Below, in pieces: positions 36,209 to 45,472 of a DNA stretch of 64,000 bases. Every line of letters starts with the position of its first letter. Position 1 is the stretch's first letter. The stretch comes from Methylophilus glucosoxydans. Lineage in GTDB: Bacteria; Pseudomonadota; Gammaproteobacteria; Burkholderiales; Methylophilaceae. Made by a program: the position numbers and the translations under genes. The notes beneath the pieces were generated by a model. That model worked only from the letters and a program-made list of their open reading frames with translations, was not told the origin of the DNA and ran no database searches. The stretch is taken from assembly GCF_042676145.1 (NCBI RefSeq), contig NZ_JBHTJW010000002.1, positions 620,001 to 684,000 on the forward strand, in the 5' to 3' direction.

Positions 36209-37987
36209 ATGAAAACTTTTGTGAATACCTTGGGTGTGATGATGATAGGCGCCGGGTTGGCTGGATGCACCAGTAACCCGTTCACGCCGACCAATCCATC
36301 AATTCAGCCAAAAATACAAAACGAATTGGCGACCTCTGCGGCCAAGGCGCAAGCACAAGTGGTGCCGCCGCCTAAAGAAGTGACGGATGAGTTGTTTGAG
36401 CCACTTAAAATTGAGCCACCCAAAGCGCTGGCCAAACGTGTCGAGCCGCGTTTTGACCTCGTGGTTAACAAAGCCCCGGCTAGCCAGGTGCTGATGGGCA
36501 TCGTCTCTGGCAGTCCTTACAGCATTGCCTTAAGCCCGGAGCTGAAAGGCGAGATTACGATTAACCTGCGCGATGTCACGCTGTTTGAAGCGCTCAATGC
36601 CTTGCGTGACTTGTATGGTTATGAGTACAAAATGAACGGCAAACAGATTTTTGTCGAGCCACAAACCCTGCAAACCCGGGTTTTCCAGGTTAATTACATT
36701 ACAGGCGCTCGCAGAGGGTCTTCTGCCACCCGTGTCACGTCCGGGACGGCCAGCGGTTCGGGTGCGGGCGGTGCCGCAGGCGTGGCCGGGCAGGCCGCCG
36801 CCATGAACGGCGCCATGGGCGTTGGCTCTGGCTCAACCGGGACAGGCACAGGCAACCAGGCGGCCTCGGGCGCCTCCAACCTGCAAGTGTATGCTTCAGA
36901 TGTGAGTATGCGTACCAATAATGACTTTTGGGACGAGATTGCAGGCTCATTGAGTAGCCTGATTGGCGAAGAAAACGGGCGCAAGGTAGTCATTAACGCG
37001 CAGTCTGGCCTGATCATGGTCAAAGCCATGCCCAAGGAAATCCGCCAGGTGGAGAAATTTCTGAGTCTGATGCAGGTGACCGTGGATCGTCAGGTGATTC
37101 TGGAAGCCAAGATTATCAAGGTGCAACTGAATAGAAACTCGCAACAAGGGATTAACTGGGCGGCGGTCAGAAATATTCGCGGCCGCGATTACACCTTTGG
37201 TAACGTCAACGGCAATACCACACTGGGAGAAACCGGTGCCCTGACCAACGGCACGCTGACCAGCACCGTACCTGGCGCTTTGAGTAACACTGACCCGGTG
37301 TCGATAGGCGGCTCAATGTTTGCGTTAGCAGTACAAGGCAAAAACTTTTCTGCGCTGCTTAACTTTCTCGAAACACAGGGCAATGTAGAAGTCCTGTCCA
37401 GTCCGCGCATTGCCACCATCAACAATCAGAAAGCGGTACTCAAGGTGGGGAATGATGCGTTCTACGTGACCAATGTGCGTACCAATGTTACCACTACCAC
37501 GGGTGGCGCCGTAGTGACGCCAGATATTCAGCTGCAACCGTATTTTTCTGGTATTTCACTGGATGTGACACCGCAAATTGACAAGGACGACAACATTATT
37601 CTGCACGTCCATCCGTTTATCAGTGAAGTCACCCAGGTCAACCGTACTGTGAGTTTGTCCAGTGCCAACGGTGGCACCTACACGATTCCAACGGCCTCCT
37701 CCAACATCAATGAAACCGATAGCATCGTGCGTACCCGCGATGGCAGTGTGATTGCGATCGGCGGGCTGATGTCAGAGTCCGTGGATAATACACGGACAAA
37801 AGTACCTGGTTTGGGCGATGTCAAATTTTTGGGTAACCTGTTCCGCCAGAAAGACCAAAGCTCCACCAAAACAGAACTGGTCATTCTGCTCAAATCCACC
37901 GTGGTCCGCAGTGGCGATAACTGGGCGCAAGATATGCTCGACAGCCAGGACCGGGTAGAAAAACTCAAGTCAGACAACGCATTTTAG
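36209..37987 (+). CDS. mshL: MSHA outer-membrane secretin MshL
   Basis: About 592 residues from ATG 36209 (AGAGAG upstream; a GTG at 36185 is less likely). A lipoprotein signal ends LAGC. An N0/STN-like domain (PASQVLMGIVSG...LSPELKGEITINLRDVTLFEALNAL) is followed by a low-complexity Gly/Ala/Ser linker encoded around 36740-36890, N1-type repeats, and the secretin core (VEVLSSPRIATINNQKAVLKVG, GISLDVTPQIDKDDNIILHVHP, KVPGLGDVKFLGNLFRQ, TELVILLKSTVV). It forms the outer-membrane pore for the pilus. Confidence 0.93.
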   Translation: MKTFVNTLGVMMIGAGLAGCTSNPFTPTNPSIQPKIQNELATSAAKAQAQVVPPPKEVTDELFEPLKIEPPKALAKRVEPRFDLVVNKAPASQVLMGIVSGSPYSIALSPELKGEITINLRDVTLFEALNALRDLYGYEYKMNGKQIFVEPQTLQTRVFQVNYITGARRGSSATRVTSGTASGSGAGGAAGVAGQAAAMNGAMGVGSGSTGTGTGNQAASGASNLQVYASDVSMRTNNDFWDEIAGSLSSLIGEENGRKVVINAQSGLIMVKAMPKEIRQVEKFLSLMQVTVDRQVILEAKIIKVQLNRNSQQGINWAAVRNIRGRDYTFGNVNGNTTLGETGALTNGTLTSTVPGALSNTDPVSIGGSMFALAVQGKNFSALLNFLETQGNVEVLSSPRIATINNQKAVLKVGNDAFYVTNVRTNVTTTTGGAVVTPDIQLQPYFSGISLDVTPQIDKDDNIILHVHPFISEVTQVNRTVSLSSANGGTYTIPTASSNINETDSIVRTRDGSVIAIGGLMSESVDNTRTKVPGLGDVKFLGNLFRQKDQSSTKTELVILLKSTVVRSGDNWAQDMLDSQDRVEKLKSDNAF

Positions 37988-37995
37988 GAGCGGGC

Positions 37996-38886
37996 ATGTA
38001 CCTGCAGCATTTTGGCTTAAAAGAGTTTCCATTTTCGATCACGCCGGATACGAGCTTTTATTACGCCACACGCACGTTGCAAGAAGCGCTGAATACGCTA
38101 TTGATTGCGATTGAGTCGGGTGAAGGCTTTGTCAAAATCACGGGTGAAGTTGGCACCGGTAAAACATTGCTCTGCCGGCGCCTGCTCAAAGCCTTGGAAC
38201 CCGGTTGCCAGATTGCTTACCTTCCCAACCCCTATCTTGACCCGCACGCCTTACTGATGACGCTGGCCACCGAGTTTGGCGTCGCCTTCAAGCCTGAGTT
38301 TACCCACCATGACATGATAGATGCGCTGCATCGCACATTGCTGACCTTTGCTGAAAAAGGCACGCATGTGGTGGTCTGTCTGGATGAAGTGCAAGCCATG
38401 CCGCTGGAAACGCTGGAAGCCTTGCGCTTGCTGAGTAACCTCGAAACCGAAAAGCGCAAGTTGTTACAAGTGGTCATTTTTGGCCAGCCTGAGCTGGAAG
38501 AACGTCTCAACCATTCGTCTATTCGCCAACTGCGGCAGCGCATTGGCTTTGAATATCACCTCAAAGGCCTGCAATGGGAAGAATTAGCGTTTTATTTGAA
38601 TCATCGCATGCATGTGGCCGGGTATCAGGGCGGCATGGTGTTTAGTCCGGCCAGCATGCGATTGCTATACCGGTATGCCAACGGCATTCCGCGCTTGTTG
38701 AATATTCTGGCGCATAAAGCATTATTGTCTGCGTTTGGCCGTGGCCAGCACAGGGTTACAACCGAGGATGTGAAAGCGGCGATTCTTGATACACAAGCCA
38801 GTGTCAAAGCACAGCATCGTTGGCTGGAGCATGGGTTTAAATGGTGGTTGACGTTGCATGCCACCCTGGCCGGGTTTGGTCGTTAG
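37996..38886 (+). CDS. mshM: MSHA biogenesis ATPase MshM (ExeA family)
   Basis: A 296-residue AAA ATPase: MYLQHFGLKEFPFSITPD is the classic ExeA/MshM start, Walker A is GEVGTGKTLLCRRLL, Walker B is VVVCLDEVQ, and sensor residues lie in EAIRL-type LRLLSNLET and YRYANGIPRLLNILAHKALL. ExeA proteins help insert or multimerise the secretin through peptidoglycan. No C-terminal peptidoglycan-binding domain is visible. It lies 8 bases after mshL. Confidence 0.9.
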   Translation: MYLQHFGLKEFPFSITPDTSFYYATRTLQEALNTLLIAIESGEGFVKITGEVGTGKTLLCRRLLKALEPGCQIAYLPNPYLDPHALLMTLATEFGVAFKPEFTHHDMIDALHRTLLTFAEKGTHVVVCLDEVQAMPLETLEALRLLSNLETEKRKLLQVVIFGQPELEERLNHSSIRQLRQRIGFEYHLKGLQWEELAFYLNHRMHVAGYQGGMVFSPASMRLLYRYANGIPRLLNILAHKALLSAFGRGQHRVTTEDVKAAILDTQASVKAQHRWLEHGFKWWLTLHATLAGFGR

Positions 38887-38905
38887 CAGGCGACGGAGGA
38901 ATCAA

Positions 38906-40090
38906 ATGAGCTTGATTAATCAGGTGTTACAAAACGTAGAGGCCCGTCAGGGCAACACCACTGATGGTTGGGCCGGGCAGGTCAAGCCAGTGTTGTCTGC
39001 ACAGCCAGCCCCAGCTGGCCGTTGGTTGAATCGCCTGATAGGTGGCGGGCTGCTGCTTGCGACAGCCGGATGGGTGTGGATGAATACGCCCATGTTGATG
39101 GCGTATTTTTATCCGCAGCATGTGACTGCGATACCCCATGCCGCGCCGCAGGCTCAAGGCCCAAAACCACGCATACAGACTGTTTTAGCCCCGGCAGCCG
39201 CAGAGGCAGGCACGGTGGCGACTTGGGCGCCGCCGCAGTTGACCAGGTCATTGTTCAGTGCCTGGCAGTCCGAATCTGCTTCTGCAAAGCCCAGTGCGCG
39301 CGCTGTCGTTGCTCAAGTGAAGCCAGTGGCTAATGCTGCTGCACCACAAGTTGAGGGTGAGTACAGCATAAAGTCCGCGGATACGGCGGCAATCACGGTT
39401 GCCACCATCGCGCCTACACTGGAGACGCACGCGGACCAGAACCAGGGCAAAAGTGATGAAAAGTCAGCCGAAAAAGGCATGGTCAATAAACATGTCAGAC
39501 CTGAGCAGGAAGTGAATGTCTTGATCCAGCGTGCTGTCGATCATGAGCAAAAAGGTCGTTTGAACGAGGCGTTGGCAATGCTCAGGCAAGCGCTGACGAT
39601 TTATCCGCAGTCTGAAGATGCACGCCAGCTGTTGGCCGCCTATTTGTTTGAGTCTCGGCAAGAGGCTGAGGCTGTCTCGGTCTTGCAGGCCGGCATCAAG
39701 CAGTTTCCGGCTCAAGTGGGTTTGCCCAAATCACTCGCCAGATGGCAGTTGGCACATGGTCAGGCAGAGGCGGTGTTACAAACATTAAAACCGGTGGCCA
39801 GTGCGCTAGCGCAAGATGCCGAATCGCAATGGATGCTGGCCATGGCTTATCAGCAAACCGGCCAGCATGCCGCCGCCTTGCCACATTTTGAACGCGCGAC
39901 GCTGTTGCGGCCGGGGCATGCACAATGGATGGTGGCGTACGCCATTTCATTACAAGCCGTGGGCCAGAATGCGCAAGCCTTGCAGCACTTGCAACAGGCG
40001 CAAAGCCTGCCGTTAAGCGAGCGCTTGCTCGAGTTTGTTACGCAGCGCATCCGTCAACTGGGCGGCAGCGTACAAGCCAATGCCGAATAA
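38906..40090 (+). CDS. mshN: MSHA biogenesis TPR protein MshN
   Basis: About 394 residues from ATG 38906, preceded by a perfect GGAGGA at 38895-38900. It starts MSLINQVLQNVEARQG, the usual MshN beginning. One membrane helix (LIGGGLLLATAGWVWM) and a Pro/Ala-rich periplasmic linker are followed by tetratricopeptide repeats from about residue 205 (LNEALAMLRQALTIYPQSEDARQLLAAYL; LLRPGHAQWMVAYAISLQAVGQNAQAL). It is the last gene of the pilus block and converges with comF, with a 10-base gap. Confidence 0.88.
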   Translation: MSLINQVLQNVEARQGNTTDGWAGQVKPVLSAQPAPAGRWLNRLIGGGLLLATAGWVWMNTPMLMAYFYPQHVTAIPHAAPQAQGPKPRIQTVLAPAAAEAGTVATWAPPQLTRSLFSAWQSESASAKPSARAVVAQVKPVANAAAPQVEGEYSIKSADTAAITVATIAPTLETHADQNQGKSDEKSAEKGMVNKHVRPEQEVNVLIQRAVDHEQKGRLNEALAMLRQALTIYPQSEDARQLLAAYLFESRQEAEAVSVLQAGIKQFPAQVGLPKSLARWQLAHGQAEAVLQTLKPVASALAQDAESQWMLAMAYQQTGQHAAALPHFERATLLRPGHAQWMVAYAISLQAVGQNAQALQHLQQAQSLPLSERLLEFVTQRIRQLGGSVQANAE

Positions 40091-40100
40091 TCTGTGCTAG

Positions 40101-40880
40101 CTAGTCCTGTTTGAGGGTGCGTGCCAGCACGAGCGCCGTCACCTGTGCAGCTCCTGCCTGTTTAAAAACTTTTGCCAGCGCATGCATGCTGGCTCCTGTC
40201 GTCATCACATCATCCACGATCATCACATGCTGATCTTGCCATCGCTGCGAGGTCGCAAAGGCACCGCGTAGATTGCGGGTTCTTGTTTTCATGTCCATCG
40301 CTGCTTGCGCTGGCGTGTCTATCAATCGCTCACAGCCGTCTATCCTTAACGGAATTTGCCACTGCTTTTGCAAGTGCCTGGCTAATTCAAGCGCATGATT
40401 AAACCCACGCTGTTTGATGCGGTTCAGGTGCATGGGCATCGCCACCAGGACGGGTGGCTGCTGGCTCGCGGGTAACACTGGCAGGCGGGATAGCCAGGCC
40501 TGTGCCAATAGCGCCCCCCATGGCAATTGCTGGTGGTATTTAAATTGATGCAAGAGTCGATCTAGCGGATAGGCATAGCGAAAAACGGTCAGCGTCTGGT
40601 CAAAAGCGGGGGCGTGCTGTAAGCAGATGCCGCACAACTCACCTCGCGTATTTGGTAATGCGCATTGTGGGCAACGCGGCGATTCGTACCAGGGCAGGCT
40701 GGCCTGGCAGTCTAAACAAAGTCCGTTTGGAGGCGAGATTGGCTCGTCAGTCGCTGAAGGTTGGCGAGCGCCTGGGGCTTGATGGCACAGCGGGCAGGGC
40801 AGCGTCGTTGCCAGCCACTGCGACAACCAGTGAGTGGTGTTGATTTGTTTAAATTTTAAGCTGTTGTAAAATTTTTTCAC
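40101..40880 (-). CDS. comF: ComF-family phosphoribosyltransferase-like protein
   Basis: A 259-residue protein with an N-terminal zinc-finger region (CPLCHQ, CLDCQ, CPQC, CGICLQ) and a type I PRTase domain ending with the PRPP loop VMIVDDVMTTGAS. ComF/GntX proteins are linked to DNA uptake and genetic competence in some bacteria, though the enzymatic substrate is unsettled. It is divergent from bioB, a neighbour pairing common in proteobacteria. The two promoters must share about 60 bases. Confidence 0.9.
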   Translation of the reverse strand: MKKFYNSLKFKQINTTHWLSQWLATTLPCPLCHQAPGARQPSATDEPISPPNGLCLDCQASLPWYESPRCPQCALPNTRGELCGICLQHAPAFDQTLTVFRYAYPLDRLLHQFKYHQQLPWGALLAQAWLSRLPVLPASQQPPVLVAMPMHLNRIKQRGFNHALELARHLQKQWQIPLRIDGCERLIDTPAQAAMDMKTRTRNLRGAFATSQRWQDQHVMIVDDVMTTGASMHALAKVFKQAGAAQVTALVLARTLKQD

Positions 40881-40904
40881 GTATGATTTTAAACAACATA
40901 TAAT
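40863..40904 (+). promoter_or_regulatory. Biotin operon promoter with BirA-like inverted repeat
   Basis: TATAAT stands at 40899-40904, 40 bases before bioB. Just upstream, TTGTAAAAT (40864-40872) and TTTAAACAA (40888-40896) form an imperfect inverted repeat with a 15-base spacer, resembling the BirA operator TTGTAAACC-N15/16-GGTTTACAA (7/9 and 6/9 matches). The -35 (TTTCAC, 40875-40880) lies inside it. The repeat overlaps the first codons of comF. The region is AT-rich, so chance similarity is possible. Confidence 0.4.
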
Positions 40905-40944
40905 TCGGCCGGATTATTCATCTATTTTTTAATGCGTGGGACTT

Positions 40945-41976
40945 ATGGAACAACACACCTCTGCTACTGCTTGTGGCACCGAAATGCAAACCTCCGTCAT
41001 TAATCTGGATGGCTTGAAGCCTGCAGCTTCCTGTCATCCAACGGTTGAGCGCTGGCGCGTTGCAGATATCATGGCACTGTTTGAATTGCCGTTCAATGAT
41101 TTGCTGCACAGAGCGCACACTGTGCATAGGGAGCATTTTGATCCAAACGCCGTGCAGGTCAGCACACTGCTGTCGATTAAAACGGGCGGCTGTTCCGAAG
41201 ACTGCGGCTATTGCCCGCAAGCTGCGCGTTATCATACCGAGGTTGAAAACGAGCCCTTGATGCAGTTGGACGATGTGCTGGCCGCAGCCAAAGCGGCCAA
41301 AGAAAGCGGTGCCAGCCGTTTCTGTATGGGAGCCGCCTGGCGCGGACCCAAGCAGCGCGACCTGGAGCCTGTACTCAAAATGATCTCTGAAGTGAAGGCG
41401 ATGGGGCTGCAAACCTGTGCCACGCTGGGCATGCTCAAGGATGGGCAAGCCGAGCAACTGAAAGAGGCTGGGCTGGATTATTACAACCATAACCTGGATA
41501 CCGCGCCCGAGTTCTATGGCGATGTGATTACCACGCGGACGTATCAGGACCGTCTGGACACCCTGGACCGCGTGCGCAGCATGAATATCAATGTGTGCAG
41601 CGGCGGCATTATTGGCATGGGTGAAACCCGTGCGCAGCGCGCGGGCCTGATTGCCCAGTTGGCCAATATGGAGCAACCGCCGGAAAGCGTGCCCATCAAC
41701 TTGTTAACCCAAGTGGAAGGCACGCCTTTGCACGGCACCGACCCATTGGATCCGCTGGAGTTTGTGCGTACCATCGCCATCGCCCGCATCACCATGCCGA
41801 CCAGCTTTGTCCGCTTGTCTGCTGGCCGCCAGAGCATGGGCGAAGCCGTGCAGACCTTGTGCTTCCATGCCGGGGCCAACAGTATTTTCTACGGTGAAAA
41901 ATTACTGACGACCGGCAACCCTGAGGTTGAGTCTGACAATGCCCTGTTTGCCAAATTAGGCTTGAAGAAAATCTAA
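40945..41976 (+). CDS. bioB: Biotin synthase
   Basis: A radical-SAM enzyme inserting sulphur into dethiobiotin. It is 343 residues long from ATG 40945; a GTG nine bases earlier is possible. The SAM-cluster cysteines are C83, C87 and C90 in GGCSEDCGYCPQ. YNHNLDTAPEFY and the later AGRQSMGEAVQTLCFHAGANSIFYGEKLLTT are typical of BioB, including residues near the 2Fe-2S site. It is first of five contiguous biotin genes; bioF starts directly after its stop codon. Confidence 0.98.
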   Translation: MEQHTSATACGTEMQTSVINLDGLKPAASCHPTVERWRVADIMALFELPFNDLLHRAHTVHREHFDPNAVQVSTLLSIKTGGCSEDCGYCPQAARYHTEVENEPLMQLDDVLAAAKAAKESGASRFCMGAAWRGPKQRDLEPVLKMISEVKAMGLQTCATLGMLKDGQAEQLKEAGLDYYNHNLDTAPEFYGDVITTRTYQDRLDTLDRVRSMNINVCSGGIIGMGETRAQRAGLIAQLANMEQPPESVPINLLTQVEGTPLHGTDPLDPLEFVRTIAIARITMPTSFVRLSAGRQSMGEAVQTLCFHAGANSIFYGEKLLTTGNPEVESDNALFAKLGLKKI

Positions 41977-43161
41977 ATGAGTGATCTGCTGGAGTCTTTA
42001 CGGGCCGATCTGGAAAAACGGCAAACACTGGGCCTGATACGGCAGCGCCGCTTGCTGGATTCACCACAGGCCGAGCATATCACCGCCAATGGCCAGCCAT
42101 TTTTGTCGTTTTGCAGCAATGATTATCTGGGTCTTGCCAACGATGCTGCGCTGGTGGTCGCTTTGCAACAAGCCGCTGCTGAAGCGGGTGTGGGCAGCGG
42201 TGCTTCCAATCTGATTACCGGTCACCACCGCTATCATGATCAGCTAGAGCAGGCGCTGGCGGCTTTTGTCGGGCAACCGGCAGCCTTGCTGTTTTCCACC
42301 GGCTACATGGCGAATATTGGCGTCGTCAGTGCCTTGATGGGGCGTGAAGATGCCGTTTTCTCGGACAAGCTGAATCACGCCTGTCTGAATGATGGCGCAT
42401 TTTTGTCACGTGCCACGCATCATCGCTTTCCGCACAATGACGTGGCCGCCTTGGAAAAATTATTGCAAGCCAGCACGGCCCGTCACAAATTGGTCACCGC
42501 TGATGCGGTGTTCAGTATGGATGGCGATATTGCGCCGCTGGCTGAGTATCTTGCGCTCTGCGAACGCTATGATGCCTATTTGTATGTGGATGATGCGCAC
42601 GGTTTTGGTGTGCTCGGTCCGCAAGGGCGTGGCTCGCTCAAGCATCTGGGGCTGCAGTCACCACGCCTGATCATGATGGGTACACTAGGCAAAGCCGCGG
42701 GTGTGGCGGGTGCTTTTGTAGCAGGCCAACAAATCGTGATTGATTACCTGATTCAGCACGCCAACAGTTATATCTACACCACGCCTGCGCCACCACCGCT
42801 GTCCGCCGCCTTGCTGGCTTCAGTGAAAGAGATAGAGCAGGGCGATGCGCGCAGAAAGCAATTGTTTGACATGATTGCGCTGCTCAAGAGTGAGCTCTCA
42901 CTCACCCGTTGGCACTTGCTGCCGTCAGAAACCGCTATCCAGCCACTGGTGGTGGGCGATAACCATGAGGCGCTGGCATTGAGCCAGTATTTGCAGGCGC
43001 GTGGCATTCTGGTGCCTGCAATCCGCCCCCCTACCGTGCCGGTGAACACTTCCCGCCTGCGGATTTCCCTGTCGGCTGCCCATCGTGAGTCCGACGTCAG
43101 GGCGCTGATTCAAGCCTTGCACGATGCCGAACGTGAGTTAGCTATCGGGGCGGTGGCATGA
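41977..43161 (+). CDS. bioF: 8-amino-7-oxononanoate synthase
   Basis: A PLP enzyme condensing pimeloyl-ACP with alanine. The 394-residue protein has FCSNDYLGLAND, GSGASNLITGHHRYHDQLE, YVDDAHGFGVLGPQGRGSL and the Schiff-base lysine segment MGTLGKAAGVAGAFV. It begins at the base after the bioB stop and overlaps bioH by 4 bases. The order bioB-bioF-bioH-bioC-bioD lacks bioA. Confidence 0.97.
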   Translation: MSDLLESLRADLEKRQTLGLIRQRRLLDSPQAEHITANGQPFLSFCSNDYLGLANDAALVVALQQAAAEAGVGSGASNLITGHHRYHDQLEQALAAFVGQPAALLFSTGYMANIGVVSALMGREDAVFSDKLNHACLNDGAFLSRATHHRFPHNDVAALEKLLQASTARHKLVTADAVFSMDGDIAPLAEYLALCERYDAYLYVDDAHGFGVLGPQGRGSLKHLGLQSPRLIMMGTLGKAAGVAGAFVAGQQIVIDYLIQHANSYIYTTPAPPPLSAALLASVKEIEQGDARRKQLFDMIALLKSELSLTRWHLLPSETAIQPLVVGDNHEALALSQYLQARGILVPAIRPPTVPVNTSRLRISLSAAHRESDVRALIQALHDAERELAIGAVA

Positions 43162-43949
43162 GTTGTTTTATCGAAATCATGGGGCAAGGCAAACCGCTGG
43201 TAATGCTCCATGGTTGGGGCATGAACAGTGCGGTATGGGAACGGGTCACCAAGCGGCTGTCCACCCATTTTCGACTGTTTCTGGTGGATTTGCCCGGCAT
43301 GGGCCAGAGCCGTCCGGTTTATCCATATCACTTGCATAGCCTGGCCGAAGCGGTGGCTGAGGAAATCCCCGGCGTGTCCACCCTTTTAGGCTGGTCGCTG
43401 GGCGGCTTGGTTGCGCAGCAAATTGCCCTCAATCAACCGGACCGGGTAGAGAAGCTGATTCTGGTGGGGACCAACCCCTGTTTTGTGAGTAAACCAGACT
43501 GGGCACATGGAATTGCAGCCCGCCATTTTGAGCAGTTCAACGAGCGGTTTGCGCAAGACTTTAATGCCACCTTGCTCAATTTCTTGACCCTGCAATGCAT
43601 GCATGCCAAAGATGCGCGCAGCACGGTACGCCAATTGCGTATTGCGTTTGGCGCCAAACCCACGCCTACCCAAGATAGCTTGAATCAGGCCCTGGATATC
43701 TTGATGCAGACGGATCTGCGCGAAGAGGTCGGGCGCTTGTTCCAGCCCGCGCTGATCATTCACGGGGATAGAGACACGCTGGCGCCGGTCTCGGCAGCGC
43801 ACTGGCTGGCCATGCATTTGCAGCGTGCCCATTTGCGCGTGATCGCCGGGGCGGCACATGCGCCCTTTTTGTCACATGCGGAAGCTTTTTGCGAAGCGGT
43901 GGAAGCCTTTATGGCAGATGAGCCAGCTGCACGCGCCGGGGAGCATTAA
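43158..43949 (+). CDS. bioH: Pimeloyl-[acyl-carrier protein] methyl ester esterase
   Basis: An alpha/beta hydrolase that removes the methyl ester after pimeloyl chain completion. The 263-residue protein has the oxyanion region MLHGWGMNSAVW, nucleophile S80 in GWSLGG, the acid in HGDRDTLAP and the catalytic His in GAAHAPFLSH. Its overlap with bioF and contact with bioC make the function assignment firm despite the broad fold. It gates release of pimeloyl-ACP to BioF. Confidence 0.95.
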   Translation: MSCFIEIMGQGKPLVMLHGWGMNSAVWERVTKRLSTHFRLFLVDLPGMGQSRPVYPYHLHSLAEAVAEEIPGVSTLLGWSLGGLVAQQIALNQPDRVEKLILVGTNPCFVSKPDWAHGIAARHFEQFNERFAQDFNATLLNFLTLQCMHAKDARSTVRQLRIAFGAKPTPTQDSLNQALDILMQTDLREEVGRLFQPALIIHGDRDTLAPVSAAHWLAMHLQRAHLRVIAGAAHAPFLSHAEAFCEAVEAFMADEPAARAGEH

Positions 43950-44828
43950 ATGCAGGATGTTTATCAGATCGACAAGACGCGCATGCGCCAGTCGTTTCAC
44001 CGTGCGGCCAAACAGTATGATGCCGCCGCCATTTTGCAGCGCCAGGTACGTGAGGAGATGTTGAGCCGTCTGGACGTGGTCAAGCTGGCGCCTGCGGTGA
44101 TTCTGGATGCAGGTTGCGGCACCGGTCATGGCTTGCATGCCTTGCTCAAACACTTTAAGCAGGCAAGAGGGGTGGCGCTGGATATTGCCGAAGGTATGCT
44201 GGCCCGCACGAAAACGCTGTTTCCCTGGTATCGCTTCTGGCAGGCCAAACCACAAATGGTGTGTGCCGACATTGAAGCCATGCCGTTGGCGACCGCCAGT
44301 GTTGATATGGTGTGGTCCAACCTGGCCGTGCAGTGGTGTAACGATATGGACACCGTATTGCAAGAATTCAGGCGTGTGCTGAAACCCAACGGGCTGCTCA
44401 TGTTTGCCACCTTGGGCCCGGATACGCTGAAAGAACTGCGCGCAGCCTCTGGTCATGGGCATACCCATGTCAGCCGTTTTATTGACATGCATGATATCGG
44501 CGATGCACTGACGCGGGCTGGCTTTAGCGCGCCGGTGCTGGATGTGATGCATTACACCCTGACCTACGATACGGTGGAATCTGTGATGCGCGACCTCAAA
44601 GCGATTGGCGCACATAATGCGACGGCGGGGCGTGCCAAGGGCTTGAGTGGCAGGGGGTTTTTGCAGCAATTGCGCCAGGGCTATGAGGCTTTTCGCCACC
44701 AGGGTAAATTGCCCGCCACCTATGAAGTGGTGTTCGTACATGCCTGGACCGGGAGCCAGCCCTACACGGCACCTGGGACCAGTCCGGTGCAATTCATGTC
44801 GAGCAAACCCGCCACGCAGGGGGCATGA
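43950..44828 (+). CDS. bioC: Malonyl-ACP O-methyltransferase
   Basis: A SAM-dependent methyltransferase that disguises malonyl-ACP as a methyl ester so fatty-acid synthesis can build pimelate. The 292-residue protein starts with MRQSFHRAAKQYDAAAILQRQVREEML and has the SAM loop ILDAGCGTGHGLHALL, DIEAMPLATASVDMVWSNLAVQWCND and LKPNGLLMFATLGPDTLKELR. It starts at the base after bioH and overlaps bioD by 4 bases. Confidence 0.96.
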   Translation: MQDVYQIDKTRMRQSFHRAAKQYDAAAILQRQVREEMLSRLDVVKLAPAVILDAGCGTGHGLHALLKHFKQARGVALDIAEGMLARTKTLFPWYRFWQAKPQMVCADIEAMPLATASVDMVWSNLAVQWCNDMDTVLQEFRRVLKPNGLLMFATLGPDTLKELRAASGHGHTHVSRFIDMHDIGDALTRAGFSAPVLDVMHYTLTYDTVESVMRDLKAIGAHNATAGRAKGLSGRGFLQQLRQGYEAFRHQGKLPATYEVVFVHAWTGSQPYTAPGTSPVQFMSSKPATQGA

Positions 44829-45472
44829 TGCAGCCGCTGCCTTCACGTTTTTTTGTCACTGGCACCGATACCGGTGTCGGTAAAACCACAGTCACCGTTC
44901 GCTTGATGCAGCAGTTGATTGCACAAGGCAAGACGGTGATCGGCATGAAGCCAATAGCTTCCGGTTGCGAGTGGCTGGATGGCCGCTGGCAAAATGAAGA
45001 TGTGCGTTTACTGACTGCCGCCTCCAACGTGACAGCACCTGCTGAACTGATTAATCCCTACCGCTTTACACCGGCTATTGCGCCCCATATCGCCGCTGCG
45101 CAAGCCGGCGTGGAAATTCAGCTTGAGGTCATTCAAGCCGCCTATGCACAACTGACCACGCTGGCCGATGTGGTGATTGTGGAAGGCGCAGGGGGCTTGC
45201 TGGTGCCTTTAAACCAGACGCACAGCATGGCCGATTTGATTCAGGCCCTGCAATTGCCTGCGCTGATGGTGGTCGGCATGCGCCTGGGCTGTATCAATCA
45301 TGCGCTGCTGACGGCAGAGGGGCTCAAGTCGCGGCAGATAGCGTGTTGTGGCTGGGTCGCGAACAGGATTGATCCGCAGATGTCTATGCCAGAAGAAAAC
45401 CTGCAAACCTTAATTGACAGCTTGCAACAGCCGCCCTTGTTGCAGGTGCCTTTTCAGGAGTCACTCGCCTAG
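44825..45472 (+). CDS. bioD: Dethiobiotin synthetase
   Basis: An ATP-dependent carboxylase closing the ureido ring. The 215-residue protein has the P-loop GTDTGVGKTT (residues 13-22), MKPIASGCE, and VVIVEGAGGLLVPL. Two adjacent ATG codons (44825, 44828) are possible starts; the first overlaps the bioC stop as ATGA. The rhomboid gene begins at the next base after the stop codon, so it is probably in the same transcript. Confidence 0.97.
   Translation: MMQPLPSRFFVTGTDTGVGKTTVTVRLMQQLIAQGKTVIGMKPIASGCEWLDGRWQNEDVRLLTAASNVTAPAELINPYRFTPAIAPHIAAAQAGVEIQLEVIQAAYAQLTTLADVVIVEGAGGLLVPLNQTHSMADLIQALQLPALMVVGMRLGCINHALLTAEGLKSRQIACCGWVANRIDPQMSMPEENLQTLIDSLQQPPLLQVPFQESLA

Noticed and set aside
36740..36890. 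Repetitive-looking Gly/Ala/Ser-coding stretch
   Set aside because: It is a low-complexity linker inside mshL, common in secretins, and not a DNA repeat element.
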